From Mesorhizobium sp. 131-2-1 (GTDB lineage: Bacteria; Pseudomonadota; Alphaproteobacteria; Rhizobiales; Rhizobiaceae): a DNA stretch of 64,000 bases. The stretch is from NCBI RefSeq assembly GCF_016756535.1, contig NZ_AP023247.1, positions 2,356,501-2,420,500 on the forward strand, written 5' to 3'. The position numbers were made by a program, and so were the translations under genes. Position 1 is the first letter of the stretch. Every line of letters starts with the position of its first letter. The notes below the pieces were generated by a model. That model was given only the letters and a program-made list of their open reading frames with translations, did not search any database and had not been told where the DNA came from. Positions 1-10,183 of this stretch are shown one piece after another.

Positions 1-62
1 TCATGCGAGAGGCGCTTGACCTTCTGGCAGAATGGCGGAATCAGGACGATTCGAAACGTTAA
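1..62 (+). CDS. dnaG: Probable C-terminal end of DNA primase (partial)
   Basis: An open frame entering from the left edge ends with TAA at 60-62 and encodes about 19 residues (MREALDLLAEWRNQDDSKR). The composition fits the end of a primase, and dnaG lies directly upstream of rpoD in many alphaproteobacteria. The assignment rests mainly on that gene order, because the fragment is too short for domain evidence. Confidence 0.4.
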   Translation, partial: MREALDLLAEWRNQDDSKR

Positions 63-272
63 CCCGTACCCGGCGTCGACGGGAAATGAGCGATGTGAGG
101 TACTGGTCACTGGACAGGCGCAGCGCCTGCCACAGATATCAGGGTCAATCTGGACTTAACGAGAGATGCGGTTATTGGCCCGGTGAAGAGCGTTCTGGTG
201 TGAGCGCATTCGATTTGACCGGCACGGCAGCTTACGCGGCTTCGCTAGAAAGCCGCTTGGAGACGACAAAGA

Positions 273-2303
<2,031 letters not shown>

Positions 2304-2314
2304 GCTAGGCTTCC

Positions 2315-2914
2315 GTGGGGGAGGCAACAGAGAGACGGTCATTGCGCCGCCTCCTCCCACCGATACTCGTTTTCTGCCTGGCCGGTCTTGCAATTCACCT
2401 ATTGGCTCTACTTGGAGCCATGATTTTCGGTCATTCCTTCGTGCCGTCGCAAGCTTATGTGAGCGACCACGATATGATCGCGAAATCGATAGCCATACCG
2501 GCCGGCTGCTTAATATTCGTTCTTTGCTGCAGAAAGTTCTTAAAGGACTTCCGAGCGTTTCAGGCTTGGGACGTATCCTTCAAGACCCTCGTTCTTTCCG
2601 GGTTCGGCGTTCTTGTGTTGCCTTTCGTTTTTGGGGTTTTTGTCCGTGCAACTCTCCTGACTGCATACCCGCTTTTGTTGGCGGCACTGATGGGGGAGGA
2701 TACGCAGCTCGAATTTTCTGTAGACCGCATAGGGGGTTCGTCATTCCGCTGTTCGAACAGAGTTGATCTGGCGGGCATGCCAATGATGACCGGCACTCTA
2801 TGCGGTGTCCCGGACGACTTTCGTAAGACACTTCATCAGGGCACTCGCGTGATGTTGACCGGGCGCGGCACGGCGGACGGGCTTTTTGCGGCGACAATTG
2901 ATGTTGTTCATTAG
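2315..2914 (+). CDS. Hypothetical membrane protein
   Basis: The 199-aa protein starts at GTG, only 11 bases after the rpoD stop, so it may be co-transcribed. Hydrophobic segments lie near residues 13-38, 58-70 and 88-125; the C-terminal 75 residues look soluble, with two cysteines. Codon use is less GC-rich than rpoD, and I recognise no family. A rho-independent terminator follows at 2951. The GTG start is uncertain because the ribosome site (GGGGGAGG, 2317-2324) lies after it, so a later start is possible. Confidence 0.55.
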   Translation: MGEATERRSLRRLLPPILVFCLAGLAIHLLALLGAMIFGHSFVPSQAYVSDHDMIAKSIAIPAGCLIFVLCCRKFLKDFRAFQAWDVSFKTLVLSGFGVLVLPFVFGVFVRATLLTAYPLLLAALMGEDTQLEFSVDRIGGSSFRCSNRVDLAGMPMMTGTLCGVPDDFRKTLHQGTRVMLTGRGTADGLFAATIDVVH

Positions 2915-2950
2915 CTGTGTTTTCCTCAAGCAAGGCTCACGCACTTCAAA

Positions 2951-2974
2951 AGGGCGCCATCGGCGCCCTTTTTG
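2951..2974 (+). terminator. Rho-independent terminator
   Basis: The hairpin arms AGGGCGCC and GGCGCCCT enclose a short ATC loop and are followed by a T-tract. It lies about 37 bases after the membrane protein stop and probably ends the rpoD-containing transcript. Confidence 0.85.
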
Positions 2975-3119
2975 TTCTCTGCACTGCTCTTGAAGATGGT
3001 GCCGGCCGGGAGGATACTTTCCATGTCGGATGCATTTTTCCGGGCGACAAACCGGATGCCCGCCCCGGTGGAGGTCAATGACCTGAGCCGTGCTCCGTGG
3101 CGCCGGAGGGAGGTATGCC

Positions 3120-3413
3120 ATGACGACCTACATCATGCTGCTCAACTGGACGGAGCAGGGCGCCAGGAACGTGCGCGAGTCACCGAAGCGGCTCGATGCC
3201 GCCAAGAAACAGCTGGGCGAGATGGGCGGATCGTTCAAGGCGTTCTATCTGACCATGGGCGAATGCGACATGGTGGCGGTGGTCGAGGCGCCGGACGACG
3301 CGGTGCTCGCGCGCTTCGCGCTGATGCTGTCGGCGGGCGGCAGCGTCAGGACACGGACCCTGAAGGCATTCCCGGAATTCGCCTATCGCGAGATCATCAC
3401 CTCGCTCGGGTAG
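3120..3413 (+). CDS. GYD domain-containing protein
   Basis: This 97-aa protein begins MTTYIMLLNWTEQGARNV and has the compact alternating strand and helix pattern of the GYD family (dimeric alpha/beta-barrel type). Such proteins are common in rhizobia and have no fixed biochemical role. The ATG at 3120 is preferred over an upstream in-frame ATG at 3090 because GGAGGGAGG lies just before it and family members begin with this strand. It stands alone between a terminator and the DCC gene. Confidence 0.85.
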   Translation: MTTYIMLLNWTEQGARNVRESPKRLDAAKKQLGEMGGSFKAFYLTMGECDMVAVVEAPDDAVLARFALMLSAGGSVRTRTLKAFPEFAYREIITSLG

Positions 3414-3487
3414 CGCACGGCGCGGTACGGGTCCGCGTGGCGCTGCGTCATATTGCGGGGCCGTGCCGCCTCGCCGATAGTCGCGCC

Positions 3488-3868
3488 ATGTCGAAGCCCC
3501 TGCTCACCATCTGGTACAACACGCGCTGCCCGGTCTGCGATGCTGGCATCACGAGACAGGAGCGGCGACTGGTCGAGGCGGTCAAGGCGGGCCGGATCGA
3601 GTTCCGCGACATCAATCTCGAGCCGGCGGCGCTCGCCGGATACGGCGCCTCGCTGGAGGATATCCGCCGCCGCCTGCACGCTACCGATACTGAAGGCAGG
3701 CTCCTGGTCGGTGCCGATGTCGCGATCGCTGTGTGGCGGAGAACGCCGGGCGAGGGCTGGCTGGCGGCGCTGTTCGGCAACCCCGTCCTGCTGCCGCTGA
3801 CGCGTCTTGCCTATGATCGCTTCGCCGATCTTCTCTACGCCTGGAACCGGCGCAAGGGCCGCTGGTAG
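3488..3868 (+). CDS. DUF393 / DCC-family thiol-disulfide oxidoreductase-like protein
   Basis: The 126-aa protein begins MSKPLLTIWYNTRCPVCD. The CPVC motif near residue 15 in a thioredoxin-like N-terminal strand, with the typical DIN motif near residue 39, supports the DCC (DUF393) family, which is thought to act in thiol redox chemistry. No signal peptide is visible, so it should be cytoplasmic. Upstream in-frame codons exist, but the family start and position favour ATG 3488. The substrate is unknown. Confidence 0.8.
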   Translation: MSKPLLTIWYNTRCPVCDAGITRQERRLVEAVKAGRIEFRDINLEPAALAGYGASLEDIRRRLHATDTEGRLLVGADVAIAVWRRTPGEGWLAALFGNPVLLPLTRLAYDRFADLLYAWNRRKGRW

Positions 3869-3890
3869 ACGGCAGGCTCTCCGATGAGAG

Positions 3891-3914
3891 AAGGCCCGGA
3901 TTCGCTCCGGGCCT
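3891..3914. terminator. Hairpin between convergent genes
   Basis: Arms AAGGCCCGGA and TCCGGGCCTT form a ten-base-pair stem with a four-base loop between the DCC gene (+) and the DUF2798 gene (-). T-tracts are weak on both sides. It probably serves both directions. Confidence 0.6.
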
Positions 3915-3920
3915 TGTCAG

Positions 3921-4178
3921 CTATCTGGAAGCGGGTTCGCACAGCCAGCCGACGATGCGGCGCACCAACGGCAGCACCAGAAGCAGCGTCGGAAACGCCA
4001 CCAGCCAGGAGAGGCCCCAGGCCGTCAGCCAGACGGCCGGCAGGCCGGGCTGGAGCCCGAGGCTCTTCAGCGTCGAGATGAACGAGACGATGAAGGTCAT
4101 CAAGAGCGACAGAACCAGCGGATTGAGAAAAGCGGCATAGCGCGCGGGCAGCCTGCCGCGCTTTCGGGTCGTGGTCAT
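3921..4178 (-). CDS. DUF2798 family small membrane protein
   Basis: The 85-aa protein has a basic N-terminus (MTTTRKRGRLP) and two hydrophobic segments, near residues 17-38 and 50-75. The pattern NPLVLSLLMTFIVSFISTLK is typical of DUF2798 proteins, small two-helix inner-membrane proteins of unknown role. It is transcribed away from the PadR regulator across a 270-base gap, so the regulator's operator region could also affect it. Confidence 0.8.
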   Translation of the reverse strand: MTTTRKRGRLPARYAAFLNPLVLSLLMTFIVSFISTLKSLGLQPGLPAVWLTAWGLSWLVAFPTLLLVLPLVRRIVGWLCEPASR

Positions 4179-4363
4179 TTGGGATTTTCCTGAAGTGTCC
4201 GGTCGATCGCATAGGCATCCTTTGGCCGCTTGCGGCGCAATTGCCCGGAAAGACCGGGGATGGATGCGTTGCTTGACGTCAGACGCTTACGGAGCGGTCG
4301 TCGACCCTCAAGCGCCTTCTAGCGGCGGGCCTCTGCGAAATCAATCCCGCTGGCGCCGGTTCT

Positions 4364-4434
4364 AGATACATCGTAAGATATATCTTGACTCGACGAGGTC
4401 AGGCACCTAATTGAGATATATCGTAAGACATAAC
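4364..4434. promoter_or_regulatory. Two direct copies of a PadR-type operator
   Basis: Two near-identical AT-rich sites, AGATACATCGTAAGATAT at about 4364 and AGATATATCGTAAGACAT at about 4414, stand out from the GC-rich background. The second ends 15 bases before the PadR gene start. Such ATATCGTAAGATAT-like sites are typical of PadR autoregulation; binding by the adjacent gene product is inferred. Confidence 0.6.
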
Positions 4435-4448
4435 TCAAGGAGCAATCC

Positions 4449-5111
4449 ATGCACAGACATCATCCTTTCGGCGAGCGCGCCGAGCGCGCTTTCATGCACA
4501 TGGCCGGCAAGTTCGGCGGCCGTGGCGGTTTCGGTCCGTTCGGCCATGGCATGCGGGGTGGCGGCCGCGGCGGCCCAGGCGACATGTTCCGCGCCGGGCG
4601 CATGCTGGCCGACGGCGACCTCAAGCTGATCACGCTGTCGCTGCTGGCCGAGGCGCCGCGCCACGGCTACGACATCATCAAGGCGCTGGAGGAACGCACC
4701 AGCGGCATCTACAGCCCGAGCCCGGGCGTGGTCTATCCGACGCTGACCTTCCTGGAAGAGGCGGGCTATGCCACCTCCTCGGCGGAGGGCAACAAGAAGG
4801 TGTTCTCGATCACCGAGGCCGGCAAGGCGCATCTCGACGAGAACCGCGAGATGATCGACCACGTGCTCGACCATCTCGAACGCTTCGGCCGCAAGATGGC
4901 CAAGGCGCGCGACTGGTTCGGCTGGAACGACGATAGCGAGGAGGGTGGCCGGCGTGGCCGCCATGAAAAGCGCGACGCCTTCCGCGCCGTTCGCCACCGG
5001 CTGCGCGCGGCGCTCAGCGAGATCGTCGATGCGCCGGAAGACAAGCAGGCCCAGGCGATGAGCATCCTGGAAGACGCCGCCGAGGCGCTCGAGGCGCTGT
5101 CGCGCCGTTGA
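4449..5111 (+). CDS. PadR family transcriptional regulator
   Basis: The 220-aa protein has a glycine-rich N-terminus (residues 20-50) and then the PadR winged helix. Residues 56-115 contain LITLSLLAEAPRHGYDIIKA and SPGVVYPTLTFLEEAGY, the recognition core. The C-terminal half is helical and charged, fitting the PadR dimerisation region. PadR proteins usually repress efflux or phenolic-stress genes until a ligand binds. The two operator copies just upstream suggest autoregulation. The target gene is not clear, since DUF2798 is divergent and a TetR gene follows. Confidence 0.92.
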   Translation: MHRHHPFGERAERAFMHMAGKFGGRGGFGPFGHGMRGGGRGGPGDMFRAGRMLADGDLKLITLSLLAEAPRHGYDIIKALEERTSGIYSPSPGVVYPTLTFLEEAGYATSSAEGNKKVFSITEAGKAHLDENREMIDHVLDHLERFGRKMAKARDWFGWNDDSEEGGRRGRHEKRDAFRAVRHRLRAALSEIVDAPEDKQAQAMSILEDAAEALEALSRR

Positions 5112-5134
5112 ATTCGCCATCAGCCAAGCAAAAG

Positions 5135-5158
5135 AGCCCGGGAGATCCGGGCTTTTTT
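5135..5158 (+). terminator. Rho-independent terminator
   Basis: AGCCCGG pairs with CCGGGCT around a short loop, followed by six T residues. It lies 24 bases after the PadR stop codon. Confidence 0.9.
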
Positions 5159-5213
5159 GTTGCTGGAGCCGCGCGTATCCGGGACGCGTCTGCCGGCAGT
5201 CATTCCTGCTGGT

Positions 5214-5250
5214 GTGAACGCCGTTCAAAGTATTTTTGAACACTGTTCAC
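5214..5250. promoter_or_regulatory. Long palindromic operator upstream of TetR gene
   Basis: The 37-base stretch has outer arms GTGAAC and GTTCAC and inner arms GTTCAAA and TTTTGAAC, which together read almost identically on both strands. The repeated GAAC/GTTC units look like a double TetR-type site. A TTGAAC within it could be the -35 of the regulator's promoter, implying autorepression. Confidence 0.6.
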
Positions 5251-5321
5251 GGGCATCGGATTATGGTAGACGTCAGCCGCTATCGCATTGCGGCGGCAGC
5301 TAGATTCACGGAGAGACAGGT

Positions 5322-5960
5322 TTGGCGCTGGACAGGGAAGAGATCAGCGAGCGGGTCATCGACATCGCCGAGGAGCTGATCGAAGCGGGCGGGGCGGAGA
5401 ACCTGAAGGCCAGGACCGTCGCCACCGAGGCCGGCATCGCGGTCGGCTCCATCTACAACCTGTTCCGGGATATCGACGATCTGCATCGCGCCGTGAACAT
5501 GCGGCTGCTCGATCGGCTGGGCGAGGCCGGTGCTGAGGCCATGGCCGAGCTTGACCGGGCGCGGGTGACCGACACACGGCAACGCCTGCTGGCGCTGGCG
5601 CGCGCCTACGTGAGGTTCGTGGAGGCGCATCCTATAAGCTGGCCGGCCCTGCTCGCCTTCAACCGCCGCCAGCCGGCCCATGCGGAGCCGGATGCCTATG
5701 AGGCGCGGCTCGGCGATCTGCTGCAGATCATCGCCCGCGTGCTCGCCGACGGTGGCTTCGGCCTCGAGGAAAGCCGGCTGCGGATCGCCGCCCGCACCTT
5801 GTGGTCAAGCGTGCATGGCATCGTCACCAGCGGCCATGCAAACTCTGTCGGGCGGCTGGCGGACGAGACATGGGAGCAGATCGAACTCCTGGTCGCCGTC
5901 TTCATCAAGGGGCTGGAACGGGGCGGAACATTGGATCATGCTGGCGCGGCATCGTCGTGA
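5322..5960 (+). CDS. TetR/AcrR family transcriptional regulator
   Basis: The 212-aa protein starts at TTG, 10 bases after GGAGAGAC. The N-terminal helix-turn-helix covers residues 8-52, with VATEAGIAVGSIYNLFRDID as the recognition part. The C-terminal 150 residues are helical and ligand-binding in type. It likely represses its own promoter through the palindrome at 5214-5250. No target other than itself can be named, because the next gene (6028) lies 67 bases on and could be co-transcribed. Confidence 0.9.
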   Translation: MALDREEISERVIDIAEELIEAGGAENLKARTVATEAGIAVGSIYNLFRDIDDLHRAVNMRLLDRLGEAGAEAMAELDRARVTDTRQRLLALARAYVRFVEAHPISWPALLAFNRRQPAHAEPDAYEARLGDLLQIIARVLADGGFGLEESRLRIAARTLWSSVHGIVTSGHANSVGRLADETWEQIELLVAVFIKGLERGGTLDHAGAASS

Positions 5961-6027
5961 ATTCCAATGCGATAGTGATAAGCGGCGCCGAAGACCGCGC
6001 GCCGAGGTGAAAGTGGAGATTTGAACC

Positions 6028-6321
6028 ATGTCTTTTCTGAAAAGGCTTTTCGGGGGTGGCGGCGGCGACGCGGGCGAGCCGAAGAGCGCGGCGCCGGCAA
6101 AGCAGGTCGAGCACAAGGGATTCCTGATCAGCGCCACGCCCTACAAGGCCGAGGGCCAGTACCAGACCTGCGGCGTGGTCTCGAAGGAAATCGATGGCGT
6201 GCTGAAGGAGCACCGCTTCATCCGCGCCGATAGGTTCGCCGGCCTGGACGATGCCGTCGACATCTCGATCAAGAAGGGCATCCAACTGGTCGACGAGCAG
6301 GGCGAGAGGATCTTCGGCTGA
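6028..6321 (+). CDS. HlyU family protein
   Basis: The 97-aa protein begins MSFLKRLFGGGGGDAGE and continues with a compact domain (KGFLISATPYKAEGQYQTCG, then HRFIRADRF). This matches the HlyU family, named after a Vibrio regulator but mostly uncharacterised in alphaproteobacteria. The short glycine linker between a basic start and the domain is typical. A strong bidirectional hairpin follows. The function here is not established. Confidence 0.8.
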   Translation: MSFLKRLFGGGGGDAGEPKSAAPAKQVEHKGFLISATPYKAEGQYQTCGVVSKEIDGVLKEHRFIRADRFAGLDDAVDISIKKGIQLVDEQGERIFG

Positions 6322-6350
6322 CACCGGCCGCTGCAGGTTTTTCCGAGGAG

Positions 6351-6385
6351 AAAAGGGCAAACGCTGAAAGGCGTCTGCCCTTTTC
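6351..6385. terminator. Bidirectional terminator between convergent genes
   Basis: AAAAGGGCAAACGC pairs with GCGTCTGCCCTTTTC with few mismatches; A-rich and T-rich flanks allow termination from both the HlyU gene (+) and azoR (-). Confidence 0.8.
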
Positions 6386-6410
6386 AATTCCGATGAGTAG
6401 CGACTGACGC

Positions 6411-7055
6411 TTACGCCGCAGCGGCGACGTTTCCAGTGCCCGCTGTCGCCGCCACCACCGCGTCGACCTTGGCCGTCGCCTTGGCCAGCGCGGCATTGAC
6501 CGCATCCGGGCCCATGCCGACGCCTTCGATGCGAATGACCTCGACATCGGTCATGCCGATGAAGCCGAGCACCGAGCGCAGATACGGGATGGCGTGATCC
6601 ATCTGCACGGCAGCACCCTCGGAGTAGATGCCGCCCGAAGCCAGCACGACATAGACCTTCTTGCCGGTGACGAGGCCCTTCGGGCCGCCCTCGCCATAGG
6701 AGAAGGTCTTGCCGGAGCGTGCGACGTGATCGACCCAGGACTTCAGCGTCGAGGAGATGCCGAAGTTGATGAAGCCGGTGGCCAGGATGATGGTGTCGGC
6801 GGCGAACAGTTCGTCGAGAGCAGCGTCGGAAACGCCGACGACTTCAGCCTGACGCGGGGTGCGCGATTCCGCGGGCGTATAGATGCCGGTCGAATAGTCG
6901 GCGTCGATATGCGGCAGCGGGTTGGCGACGAGGTCACGCACGACAAGCGTGTTCGACGGATCGGCGGCAAGCAACTTTTCGGCAAGCTCGGTGGCGATGC
7001 GGGTTGAGTGCGAGGCAGCGCCGCGCGGGCTCGAGGTGACAAGAAGAATGGACAT
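6411..7055 (-). CDS. azoR: FMN-dependent NADH-azoreductase
   Basis: The 214-aa flavodoxin-fold enzyme reduces azo and quinone compounds with NADH, in the cytoplasm as a dimer. The N-terminus SILLVTSSPRGAASHSTRIA is the FMN phosphate-binding loop. Residues around 95-110 (TGFINFGISSTLKSWVDHV) and the FSYGEGGPKGLVTGKK segment are family hallmarks. Length is close to E. coli AzoR (about 200 aa). The divergent LysR gene 110 bases away is the obvious regulator, an arrangement common for quinone-responsive azoreductases. Confidence 0.95.
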   Translation of the reverse strand: MSILLVTSSPRGAASHSTRIATELAEKLLAADPSNTLVVRDLVANPLPHIDADYSTGIYTPAESRTPRQAEVVGVSDAALDELFAADTIILATGFINFGISSTLKSWVDHVARSGKTFSYGEGGPKGLVTGKKVYVVLASGGIYSEGAAVQMDHAIPYLRSVLGFIGMTDVEVIRIEGVGMGPDAVNAALAKATAKVDAVVAATAGTGNVAAAA

Positions 7056-7124
7056 GGGGCTCTCCAGTGGGTTGGAATAATCTGTCCCGCTTGATATGGG
7101 CCTTTCGATCCATTCGAAAAACTG

Positions 7125-7139
7125 GTATATTTTCTATAC
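7125..7139. promoter_or_regulatory. Candidate LysR-type box between azoR and lysR
   Basis: The inverted repeat GTATA-TTTTC-TATAC lies in the 110-base divergent gap and fits the T-N11-A outline of LysR sites. A second AT-rich inverted stretch (GATCCATTCG and CGATCCATCC) flanks it. Binding by the adjacent regulator is inferred. Confidence 0.45.
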
Positions 7140-7165
7140 GATCCATCCATTTTGTGGATACAACG

Positions 7166-8122
7166 ATGCAGCCGAATCCAACGCTCGACCAATTGCAGAT
7201 CCTGGTGGCGGTTGCCGACACAGGCAGTTTCTCAGCCGCCGGCCGCAAGCTGAACCGTGCCCAATCCGTCATCAGTTACGGCATTGCCAATCTGGAAGCG
7301 CAGCTCGGGCTGAAACTGTTCGAGCGTGAGGGCACGCGCGAGCCGCAGCTAACCGAGATTGGCCGGGCGATGCTGGAGGATGCAAGGCGCATGATCGGCG
7401 TGCTGCAGCGCATGCGTTCGCGCGTCGATGGCCACCATCACGGGCTGGAGGCCGAAGTGGCGCTGTCGGTCGATGCGGCGCTGCCCTCGCCGGTGCTGGT
7501 GCGGGTGCTGAAGGCGTTCGAGGCGCAGTTTCCAACCGTGATGCTGCGCCTGCATATTGGCTCGCTGGGCGTCATTCCCGATCATGTCGTCAGCGGGCAG
7601 GCCGATCTTGGCATCGGCGGCCTGCTGGGCGAGGTTGACGTCCACCTCGTGCGCATCGGCTTCATGTCGATGGTGCTGGCAGCCGCGCCCAGCCACGCGC
7701 TGGCGCTGCTGCCGAAACCGTTGGCGATCGAAGATGTGCGCGAACACACGCAGCTTGTCGTCACGGACCAGTCCGAACGCACCAAGGGACGCGACTTTGG
7801 CGTCTTCGCCTACCGCACCTGGCGACTGACCGACATGCGCACCAAGCATATGCTGATGCGGGAGGGGCTGGGCTGGGGCGGACTGCCGCGCTGGCTGATC
7901 GCCGACGATCTGGCAAGCGGCCGGCTGGTGGAACTCGACCTGGAGGTGTTTAGGGAGGCGCGCTCACCGCTGTTTGCCATGCATCGCAACGACAGCAGCC
8001 CGAAGCCGGCAGCGGCCTGGCTGATCGATCGTTTCAAGCGAGGGCTCGGCTGTTTCAACGAGTTCGAGCCGGGCGAGGTGCCGGACGAAGAGCTGGAGAC
8101 AACCCATCTATCAGCGCCATGA
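7166..8122 (+). CDS. LysR family transcriptional regulator
   Basis: The 318-aa protein has the LysR helix-turn-helix in residues 6-65 (LDQLQILVAVADTGSFSAAG, then SVISYGIANLEAQLG) and a two-lobed effector domain. The start at ATG 7166 is chosen because an upstream in-frame ATG would add 33 residues before the normal LysR N-terminus. It is divergent from azoR and probably controls it. Its 3' end overlaps the convergent TetR gene by 68 bases. Confidence 0.9.
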   Translation: MQPNPTLDQLQILVAVADTGSFSAAGRKLNRAQSVISYGIANLEAQLGLKLFEREGTREPQLTEIGRAMLEDARRMIGVLQRMRSRVDGHHHGLEAEVALSVDAALPSPVLVRVLKAFEAQFPTVMLRLHIGSLGVIPDHVVSGQADLGIGGLLGEVDVHLVRIGFMSMVLAAAPSHALALLPKPLAIEDVREHTQLVVTDQSERTKGRDFGVFAYRTWRLTDMRTKHMLMREGLGWGGLPRWLIADDLASGRLVELDLEVFREARSPLFAMHRNDSSPKPAAAWLIDRFKRGLGCFNEFEPGEVPDEELETTHLSAP

Positions 8123-8681
8123 GCACGGCGCGGTAGTCCTCGGCTGAAGCGCCGGCCTCGACGGCGAGCGCGGCGCGGTCGAAGGCGGCAGCCAGCAATG
8201 CGGTCAGCGCCTCCACCGGCAATCGCGTCATCGATTGCTCACGCATCGCCGCGACGAGCCCTTCGCGCAGCGAGCGATTGCCATGCCGGTCGTCGATTTC
8301 ATCCATCGCGGCACGGCCAAGCACGGCCGGTCCGTCGAGCAGCAGCAGCCGCGTGCGGCCGGGCGCGCGCATGGCGGCGAGATAAGCATCGGAACCGGCG
8401 ATCAGGGCATCGCGGGCGCCAAGCGAGGGCGGCGAGGCGCGCTCGATCTCCTCGGCCACCGCGGCCGCCTCCTGCTCGACGACAGCGGCAAACAGCGCCT
8501 GCTTGTCGGCGAAGTGGTGATAGAGGGCGCCACGCGTGACACCGGCGGCGGCAACGATCTCCGGCGTGCCAGTCTCGGCATAGGATTTTTCGGTGAACAG
8601 CTTTCGCGCCGCGGCGATCAGGTCGGCGCGGGTCGCCTCGGTGCGGTCGCGGTTGGAACGACGCGTGGACTCTTGTTGCAT
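8055..8681 (-). CDS. TetR/AcrR family transcriptional regulator
   Basis: The 208-aa repressor has its helix-turn-helix in residues 17-63 ([20 protein letters not shown]) and a helical ligand domain. Two palindromes start at its own start codon and extend toward the divergent VOC gene, so it very likely represses both genes. The convergent 68-base overlap with the LysR gene is unusual but both frames are well supported. Confidence 0.92.
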   Translation of the reverse strand: MQQESTRRSNRDRTEATRADLIAAARKLFTEKSYAETGTPEIVAAAGVTRGALYHHFADKQALFAAVVEQEAAAVAEEIERASPPSLGARDALIAGSDAYLAAMRAPGRTRLLLLDGPAVLGRAAMDEIDDRHGNRSLREGLVAAMREQSMTRLPVEALTALLAAAFDRAALAVEAGASAEDYRAVLMALIDGLSPALRPAPRPARTR

Positions 8682-8726
8682 ACATGCAGCCTGTATGTTA
8701 TTTCAATTTACATACAGACTGTATGT
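8682..8726. promoter_or_regulatory. Two TetR operators, one a perfect palindrome
   Basis: ACATACAG-A-CTGTATGT at 8710-8726 is a perfect palindrome, and ACATGCAG-C-CTGTATGT at 8682-8698 matches it with one change. Both lie between the TetR start (8681) and the VOC gene (8748), ideally placed to block both promoters. Confidence 0.72.
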
Positions 8727-8747
8727 TATGTGACAGGAGAAGGAAAG

Positions 8748-9173
8748 ATGAAGACGACGAGCTACTATCCGGTGCTCATGACAGGCGACGTTGGCGGCAC
8801 GAAAGCCTTCTATATCAAGCATTTCGCCTTCAAGGCGCTGTTCGAGAGCGACTGGCACGTGCATCTGCAGTCGCCCGAGGATCGGCGCGTCAATCTCGGC
8901 ATCGTCCAGGGCGACCATGAGAGCATCCCCAAGGAAGGGCGGGGCCGCACGTCAGGCCTGCTGATCAATTTCGAGGTTCGCGACCCCGATGCGATCTATG
9001 AGCGGATCGTGGCTGCCGGCTTGCCAATCCTGCGCTCGCTGCGCGACGAGGCCTTCGGCCAGCGCCATTTCATCACCAGCGACCCGAACGGCGTGCTGAT
9101 CGACGTCATCAAGCCGATCCCGCCCAGCGAGGAGTTTTTGGGGCAATTCGCGGAGGGCGCGGCGGGCGTCTGA
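8748..9173 (+). CDS. VOC family (glyoxalase/bleomycin-resistance-type) protein
   Basis: The 141-aa protein has two beta-alpha-beta-beta-beta halves: [20 protein letters not shown] at the start and a second half ending [18 protein letters not shown]. The latter is the classical DPxGxxxxx end of the VOC fold. Members are metal-dependent lyases or dioxygenases, or bind toxins. An AGGAGAAGGA ribosome site precedes ATG 8748. Expression should be repressed by the divergent TetR protein. Substrate unknown. Confidence 0.9.
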   Translation: MKTTSYYPVLMTGDVGGTKAFYIKHFAFKALFESDWHVHLQSPEDRRVNLGIVQGDHESIPKEGRGRTSGLLINFEVRDPDAIYERIVAAGLPILRSLRDEAFGQRHFITSDPNGVLIDVIKPIPPSEEFLGQFAEGAAGV

Positions 9174-9268
9174 GCGATGGCAGCAAGTGTCGGCAGCGGC
9201 TCCGGCCTCTGTGGCCGTGGTCTGGCCATGCAGTCTATGCTCGATGGAGTTGAAGCTGGGCCTGTCGC

Positions 9269-10180
9269 ATGCGCAACATCTGCCTCATCCGCGCGCCTTC
9301 CAATCTCGGTCTCCGGCCCTTGCGGCCGGGCCATGTGCCCGGCACCTGGCGCGCCCCGCAGGCGCTGAGCGAAGCCGGCCTTGTCGAGGTACTGGCGCCA
9401 GTGCGGGTGGTCGATCTCGAACGGCCCACTTACAGCACCGAACCGCAACCGGGCACAAAGCTGCGCAATGGTCCGGCGATCCGTCGCTTCAATCTCGAGC
9501 TTGCCGAGATCGTTGCCGACGCGCTTGCGCAGCGTGAGTTTCCGCTGATCATCGGCGGCGATTGTTCGATCCTGCTTGGCGCTCTGGCGGCGGCGCGACG
9601 CTCCGGTCCATTGGCGCTGGTCCATGTCGATGGCCACAGCGATTTCCGCCATCCCGGCAATTACAACGTCAATGCCGCGCTCGGCTCGGCCGCCGGCATG
9701 GACCTGGCGCTTGCCACCGGACGCGGAGAGGCCTTGTTGACGGAGTGGCCCGGCGTTGACGGTCCGCTCGTCGCCGACGAGGCAGTGGTGCAGATCGGCG
9801 AGCGCGAGAGCCGCGATGCCGATTTTGCCTGGCCCGACATCAATGCGACCGCGATCACGCGCATTGATGTCTTTGCCGCGCAGGAACTCGGCGTTGCAAA
9901 GGTGCTGGAGACAACGAGAGCGACGCTGGCGCGTGCCGACTGTCCTTACTGGCTGCATCTGGATGTCGACGTGCTCGACCAGACCGTGATGCCGGCGGTG
10001 GATTCACCCGGTAGTCCCGGCATCGATCCCGACGATCTCGTTGCGATCCTGTCGGCGCTGGCAGCGGACCGGCGCTGCATCGGCATGGACATGACGATCT
10101 ACGATCCCGACCTCGACCCGAATGGCGATCTCGCCCGGCTGCTGGTGTCGTTGCTTGGGCAGGTGCTCAAGCAGCGATAG
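9269..10180 (+). CDS. Arginase/ureohydrolase family protein
   Basis: The 303-aa protein shows the ureohydrolase motifs in order: GGDCS near residue 99, VDGHSDFR near residue 118, and HLDVDVLD near residue 232, the aspartates of which bind the metal pair. Two features differ from true arginase. GGDH is GGDC, replacing a His metal ligand by Cys, and DAHxD is DGHSD. It may therefore act on another guanidino or formimino substrate, or not at all. It ends four bases from the convergent protease gene. Confidence 0.85.
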   Translation: MRNICLIRAPSNLGLRPLRPGHVPGTWRAPQALSEAGLVEVLAPVRVVDLERPTYSTEPQPGTKLRNGPAIRRFNLELAEIVADALAQREFPLIIGGDCSILLGALAAARRSGPLALVHVDGHSDFRHPGNYNVNAALGSAAGMDLALATGRGEALLTEWPGVDGPLVADEAVVQIGERESRDADFAWPDINATAITRIDVFAAQELGVAKVLETTRATLARADCPYWLHLDVDVLDQTVMPAVDSPGSPGIDPDDLVAILSALAADRRCIGMDMTIYDPDLDPNGDLARLLVSLLGQVLKQR

Positions 10181-10183
10181 GGC

